Origin: Closterium sp. NIES-65
Lineage: Eukaryota > Streptophyta > Zygnematophyceae > Desmidiales > Closteriaceae
Reading direction: 5' to 3'
Length of the DNA stretch: 64,000 nucleotides
Assembly (NCBI GenBank): GCA_948144175.1
Contig: CANXME010002517.1
Coordinates: 2,170,001 to 2,234,000 of the forward strand
In this document: positions 61,801 through 64,000 of the stretch, piece after piece
Numbering within the stretch: position 1 is the first letter of the stretch
Layout: each line of letters opens with the position of its first letter
Program-made: the position numbers and the translations under genes
Notes under the pieces: model-generated
The model's database searches: none
What the model was told of the DNA's origin: nothing
Seen by the model: the letters and a program-made list of their open reading frames with translations, nothing else

Positions 61801-63248
61801 CCGCGCTGCTGACGCGGATCAGGCGAGCGCGACCCTCCGTTCCGCCCTCCTCCGCGCTGCCGACGCGGATCAGGCGAGCGCGACCCTCCGTTCCGCCCTC
61901 CTCCGCGCTGCCGACGCGGATCAGGCGAGCGCGACCCTCCGTTCCGCCCTCCTCTGCGCTGCCGACGCGGATCAGGCGAGCGCGACCCTCCGTTCCGCCC
62001 TCCTCCGCGCTGCCGACGCGGATCAGGCGAGCGCGACCCTCCGTTCCGCCCTCCTCCGCGCTGCCGACGCGGATCAGGCGAGCGCGACCCTCCGTTCCGC
62101 CCTCCTCTGCGCTGCCGACGCGGATCAGGCGAGCGCGACCCTCCGTTCCGCCCTCCTCCGCGCTGCCGACGCGGATCAGGCGAGCGCGACCCTCCGTTCC
62201 GCCCTCCTCCGCGCTGCCGACGCGGATCAGGTGAGAACTCGTCCCTGGGCACTTCATATCGCATCTCCGCTCGCCCCCGCTGCTGCTCTGACGAATGATT
62301 CGCCTTCGCTCGCGCGTCCTGGCTGCTTCCATGCTGCCGCTCTACCCCTGGCGAAGGTGACCACGCGTCACGCCTTCCTCTACGTGGCCGATGCGGGTCT
62401 GGCGAGCGTAATTCATCACTTCGCCTTCCCCCTCCCAGCCGATGCAGATCTGGCGAGCATAACCTGTCGCCTCGCTTTCCTCCGCACATGTGATGCAGTT
62501 CTGATGCATGCGGCCCCTCTTTTCGCCTTCCTTCGTCCTGCCGATGCGTATCTAGAGGATGATCTTCTTCCGCACGCTCATACGTCATGTCGCCCTGCTT
62601 TTCTTGTGGCTCAGGCGCCGAATCCTTTCCGTGGCTGTCGACGCCAAGCTCTGTTCGCTGATCTGACGAACGATCTCCTTCATTCGCCTCACCTTGCTCC
62701 GCCTCGTCGCGCGCCGGCGCCTGATCCGATGCGCCTGGTGCTGCTGGGAGATCGCGTCGCGTCCCCGCCTCCATACGTTGGTGCTTTGGCTCCTCGCCGT
62801 ACTCGTCGACTTCGGTTCCGTCTTCCTCGCGCCTCGCCTTCACTGACTCGTCGGCGCAGGAGATCTCCTTATCTCCTTCGCTGCAATACCCCCGTCCAAA
62901 CACCGCGTGGTCCTCCAGGGTGCTCCCGCGGTCTCCTCCACCGCGACGGCGCTCCCCTTCTCCCGGCGAGCCTGGCGCTCCCGAATCTCGGCGACGTCGT
63001 CCGCCGCCTCCCTCTTCTCGTCGTCCATCAAGCCGCCACGGATCGCCGCCCGTCATGGCAGATCCCGATCCGTCTCCGCCTTCGCGAACTGATCCGCCTC
63101 CGCGTCGTTCACGCGTGAACGGAATCTGATCCGCGCGGAATGCTGGCCTCCGCGGCGACCGCTCCAGCGAGCGCCCACGTTCATGCGTCCGGCCCTGACA
63201 CGGCCGTTCCTCCTCACGACGAGCCCAACGCAGCTCGTACTCGTCCAT
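58803..63248 (-). CDS. G4 gag-protease with RGG/SR repeat domain
   Basis: 1,481 codons from ATG 63248, no stop. Charged N-terminal region (1-330), then about nineteen copies of a 17-residue unit (SRSPDPRRQRGGGRNGG), an Arg-rich spacer and the capsid domain (about 865-1080, VPARFSGDQHTGPTLKNYL, EGEAETLYRM, FQDFRRGRSESLLTYYNRL). Zinc knuckles CYRCGQSGHVRRDC and CDCCGKPGHLRREC and a third degenerate one follow. The retropepsin motif is VITDTGARS. A C-terminal array of imperfect repeats with QACVPAAAEA-like words is flanked by two copies of an ELEWMASTHAPTELTLLPGK-like segment. The length is about three times that of G3 gag. Confidence 0.85.
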   Translation of the reverse strand: MDEYELRWARREEERPCQGRTHERGRSLERSPRRPAFRADQIPFTRERRGGGSVREGGDGSGSAMTGGDPWRLDGRREEGGGGRRRRDSGAPGSPGEGERRRGGGDRGSTLEDHAVFGRGYCSEGDKEISCADESVKARREEDGTEVDEYGEEPKHQRMEAGTRRDLPAAPGASDQAPARDEAEQGEANEGDRSSDQRTELGVDSHGKDSAPEPQEKQGDMTYERAEEDHPLDTHRQDEGRRKEGPHASELHHMCGGKRGDRLCSPDLHRLGGGRRSDELRSPDPHRPRRGRRDAWSPSPGVERQHGSSQDARAKANHSSEQQRGRAEMRYEVPRDEFSPDPRRQRGGGRNGGSRSPDPRRQRGGGRNGGSRSPDPRRQRRGGRNGGSRSPDPRRQRGGGRNGGSRSPDPRRQRGGGRNGGSRSPDPRRQRRGGRNGGSRSPDPRRQRGGGRNGGSRSPDPRRQRGGGRNGGSRSPDPRQQRGGGRNGGSRSPVPRRQRGGGRNGGSRSPDPRRQRRGGRNGGSRSPDPRRQRGGGRNGGSRSPDPRRQRGGGRNGGSRSPDPRRQRGGGRNGGSRSPDPRRQRGGGRNGGSRSPDPRRQRGGGRNGGSRSPDPRRQRGGGRNGGSRSPDPRQQRGGVRNGGSCSPDPRRQRGGGWNGGPRSPAPRRHHDGRQGGGARSPDEHWQRDRRRTGESGSPDPQRHNEGRARGEARSLDLQRKQGGRWEEEWHLQESRRGHGGRRDERSPPPERHWQRGTLREGRARAHCSPERQWGRAGARMSAEDLRSEAGQDQRRSIRGGGGLAYSTECATEAREGIERARERESSRRQTRGLIEPWGDGWGSITMATRVEVPARFSGDQHTGPTLKNYLMQVGSVRYRCERSGMDSVDFFLSLPNTLEGEAETLYRMKMDELLEKAGRYGEDPTEAFLRRLQRQFPGNTAERIREFQDFRRGRSESLLTYYNRLINVAEDVTCSDMGLLVSKFLDGLDNTMGNGLRMKVYTLGADATLDEVFELAEKMERAQRKYEAYRPRTTEKSREPTWAAVRMAEDRGRSEGRGDGRAENRTCYRCGQSGHVRRDCKNCDCCGKPGHLRRECPDPSGCEIYSKKGREAKDCYQREGTAKGNPEELKRLQAQLQALRPRQEAEAGTSARDGDDREVGQDVQRAYMAWRGREEMGLRSGGEDSQQEHRQKGGEKGQQAEEPTPKDVVARHPPDGLVSQISALVVRNGATAMEGEKDKTVITDTGARSRKLGKVMAEELGLVAPEKQLAKGMVVTMAETGELEWMASTHAPTELTLLPGKKQGAQKGMPAVAEAESKAERVGAQTCTPEVVEPEGREEKVRTQACVPAAAEADRENEKVGAWACAPVRTEGKEGKVWAQACTSAVAKAERKDEGMEARACISAATGAEERDEQVGAEACVSAAMAETGELDWMESTRAPTKLTPLTGKKQGARKQDAQRVAEAGQEQRRARTTEGRADGWQ
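61250..62235. repeat. 51-bp coding minisatellite in G4 gag
   Basis: About nineteen units of 51 bp beginning GCGGATCAGGCGAGCGCGAC on the plus strand, mostly differing at one or two bases (CGCGCTG/TGCGCTG, GATCAGG/GAACAGG). Because 51 is divisible by three all reading frames stay constant, which leaves spurious open frames on both strands. Confidence 0.95.
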
Positions 63249-63250
63249 AA

Positions 63251-63407
63251 CTCACACACGCACTGGCTTTTCTCTTGTTATGAAAGATTTTCCTCCCTCA
63301 CCCCGTAGGTCCTCCCGTAGTGGCGTGCCACCGGATGCTAGATCTGAGGTAACAACTCTCCACTAATATGAGAGAATAACAAGAGAAAAGCATCGGGTGT
63401 GTGTGAG
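63251..63407. repeat. Inverted repeat upstream of the G4 start codon
   Basis: CTCACACAC...CTTTTCTCTTGTTAT (63251-63281) is matched by its reverse complement at 63376-63407 with a short mismatched stretch, separated by about 94 bp. It could form a long hairpin in the RNA three bases before the ATG (63248). No target duplication was seen at its ends, so a MITE is not supported. Confidence 0.75.
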
Positions 63408-63424
63408 AGAGTGAATTTACCTGG

Positions 63425-63470
63425 CCCAGGCTCGAACCGTGCATTTCTCAATGTGCGGCTCGAGCCTGGG
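63425..63470. repeat. Hairpin in the G4 leader
   Basis: CCCAGGCTCGAACCGTGCA and TGTGCGGCTCGAGCCTGGG form a 19-bp stem with about three mismatches around an 8-nt loop. Confidence 0.75.
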
Positions 63471-63648
63471 TTGGTTCGTTCACATTGGTTCCTTGGATTC
63501 CACCCCTTGGTGCTCTCCTACCCACCTCGCATCAGTTTCCCTGGTCCCCAACTACCTGCCCTACAATGTGCACACTCAACATTGCTACACCATAACTACA
63601 CCGCATACTCTGGCACCTTATATGCATAATCATGCATATTCGGTGACA

Positions 63649-63910
63649 CAGGTCCAGAAGGAATGGGAGGACACCCAGCAGGAAGAAGCTACAGCAGTGG
63701 AGCAGCGTGGAAGGAGCAGCCACCCAGGACTCACATTGCCGCTTGCTTGCTGGGCCTATGCCTTCCCCTCCTGAGAAATTCGACAGCAGGAGGGGAAGAC
63801 ACAGGCCGTCCAGCAGGAAGAAGCTACAACAGTGGAGCAGCGTGGAAGGAGCAGCCTCCCAGGACTCACATTGCTGCTGGGCTTCTGCTGCGGAAGGAGC
63901 GACCTCTGAG
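63649..63910 (+). pseudogene. Rest of the interrupted BSK exon copy, tandemly duplicated
   Basis: Directly behind the TSD the sequence continues as CCAGAAGGAATGGGAGGACA, matching the QKKEWENAQQ part of exon 3. A segment starting CAGCAGGAAGAAGCTACA and running through AGGACTCACATTGC occurs twice (63676 and 63811, period 135 bp), so the exon-flank array goes on to the right of G4. Confidence 0.6.
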
Positions 63911-63934
63911 TCGACTCAAAAGGCGTCTGCTGCC

Positions 63935-63951
63935 CCCCCCCCCCCCCCAGT
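63935..63951 (+). repeat. Poly-C tract
   Basis: A run of about 17 cytosines near the right edge; a shorter one follows near 63972. Confidence 0.85.
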
Positions 63952-64000
63952 TCCCCTCCATCGTCCCTGTTCCCCCCCACCCCACGCATCCAATAGGCTT

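Larger units (their letters stand above)
58790..63648 (-). mobile_element. G4: gag-protease gypsy-related element inserted in a BSK exon copy
   Basis: TGTCGGAAAAC at the left end and GGTGACA at the right end as read on the plus strand, TSD CAGG at 58786-58789 and 63649-63652. The interrupted exon copy is continuous across it. In the minus sense it has a 5' untranslated part of about 400 bp with two hairpins, then gag-protease, ending 18 bp after the stop codon in TTTTCCGACA. There is no pol and no visible LTR pair, so it is non-autonomous. Gag is related to G3. Confidence 0.8.

Noticed and set aside
61250-62235. Regular array that could look like a CRISPR
   Set aside because: Units are contiguous and near-identical with no unique spacers; it is a coding minisatellite in a eukaryotic element.
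60743-63118. Long plus-strand frame of 791 codons with ADADQASATLRSALLR-type repeats
   Set aside because: It is the antisense of G4 gag. The 51-bp period keeps all frames open, and only the minus frame contains capsid, zinc and protease motifs.
63251-63407. MITE upstream of G4
   Set aside because: It has terminal inverted repeats, but no target duplication at its ends and no second copy in the window.

Overview
The window reads as nuclear DNA of a streptophyte plant or alga. Support for this: a brassinosteroid-signalling-kinase (BSK)-like gene with GT-AG introns, plant-type Copia and chromodomain Ty3/gypsy retrotransposons, initiator-Met-tRNA-type primer sites, telo-box motifs in the LTRs, and a gypsy element carrying a cytosine DNA methyltransferase. 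That last combination has, to my recollection, been reported from charophyte algae. A GC-rich charophyte such as a Zygnematophyceae alga is my best guess; the species is not determined.

Most of the 64 kb is one stack of nested retrotransposons. I delimited the members by TG...CA termini plus target-site duplications (TSDs). Left part (1-15 kb): the 5' part of an unrecognised minus-strand gene runs off the left edge (1-603). It is followed by a truncated LINE 3' end between GA microsatellites, split by a 347-bp miniature LTR element (TRIM). Then come a decayed minus-strand Copia (Copia-R) and a decayed plus-strand Copia (Copia-0, 6221-14208) that carries two solo LTRs inside and a third insertion in its 3' LTR.

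Central nest (15029-54480): a minus-strand chromovirus-type gypsy (G1, TSD CCATG) is split by three insertions. (i) Copia-A (16754-36723, TSD CTGTG) is itself split by gypsy G2 (21730-34805, TSD GGCAG), and G2 holds Copia-B (22550-29382, TSD AGAAG) and a second TRIM (32090-32434, TSD CGCAC). (ii) G3 (37089-43954, TSD GGGT) is a plus-strand gypsy with gag, protease, DNA methyltransferase, reverse transcriptase, RNase H and integrase in one frame, interrupted only by two amber codons. (iii) Copia-C (46926-54029, TSD AGAAC) is nearly intact.

Right part (54.5-64 kb): upstream DNA, then a BSK-like gene whose kinase exon is tandemly multiplied. One degenerate exon copy is split by G4 (58790-63648, TSD CAGG), a gag-protease element related to G3 with about nineteen 17-residue RGG/SR repeats.

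Most worth following up: the methyltransferase-bearing gypsy G3; the TRIM family with apparent tRNA-type Pol III promoter boxes spanning LTR and primer site; a three-hairpin 3'UTR module conserved across all four Copia families; the shared 3' termini of G3 and G4 without a 3' LTR; and the exon array in the BSK-like gene.
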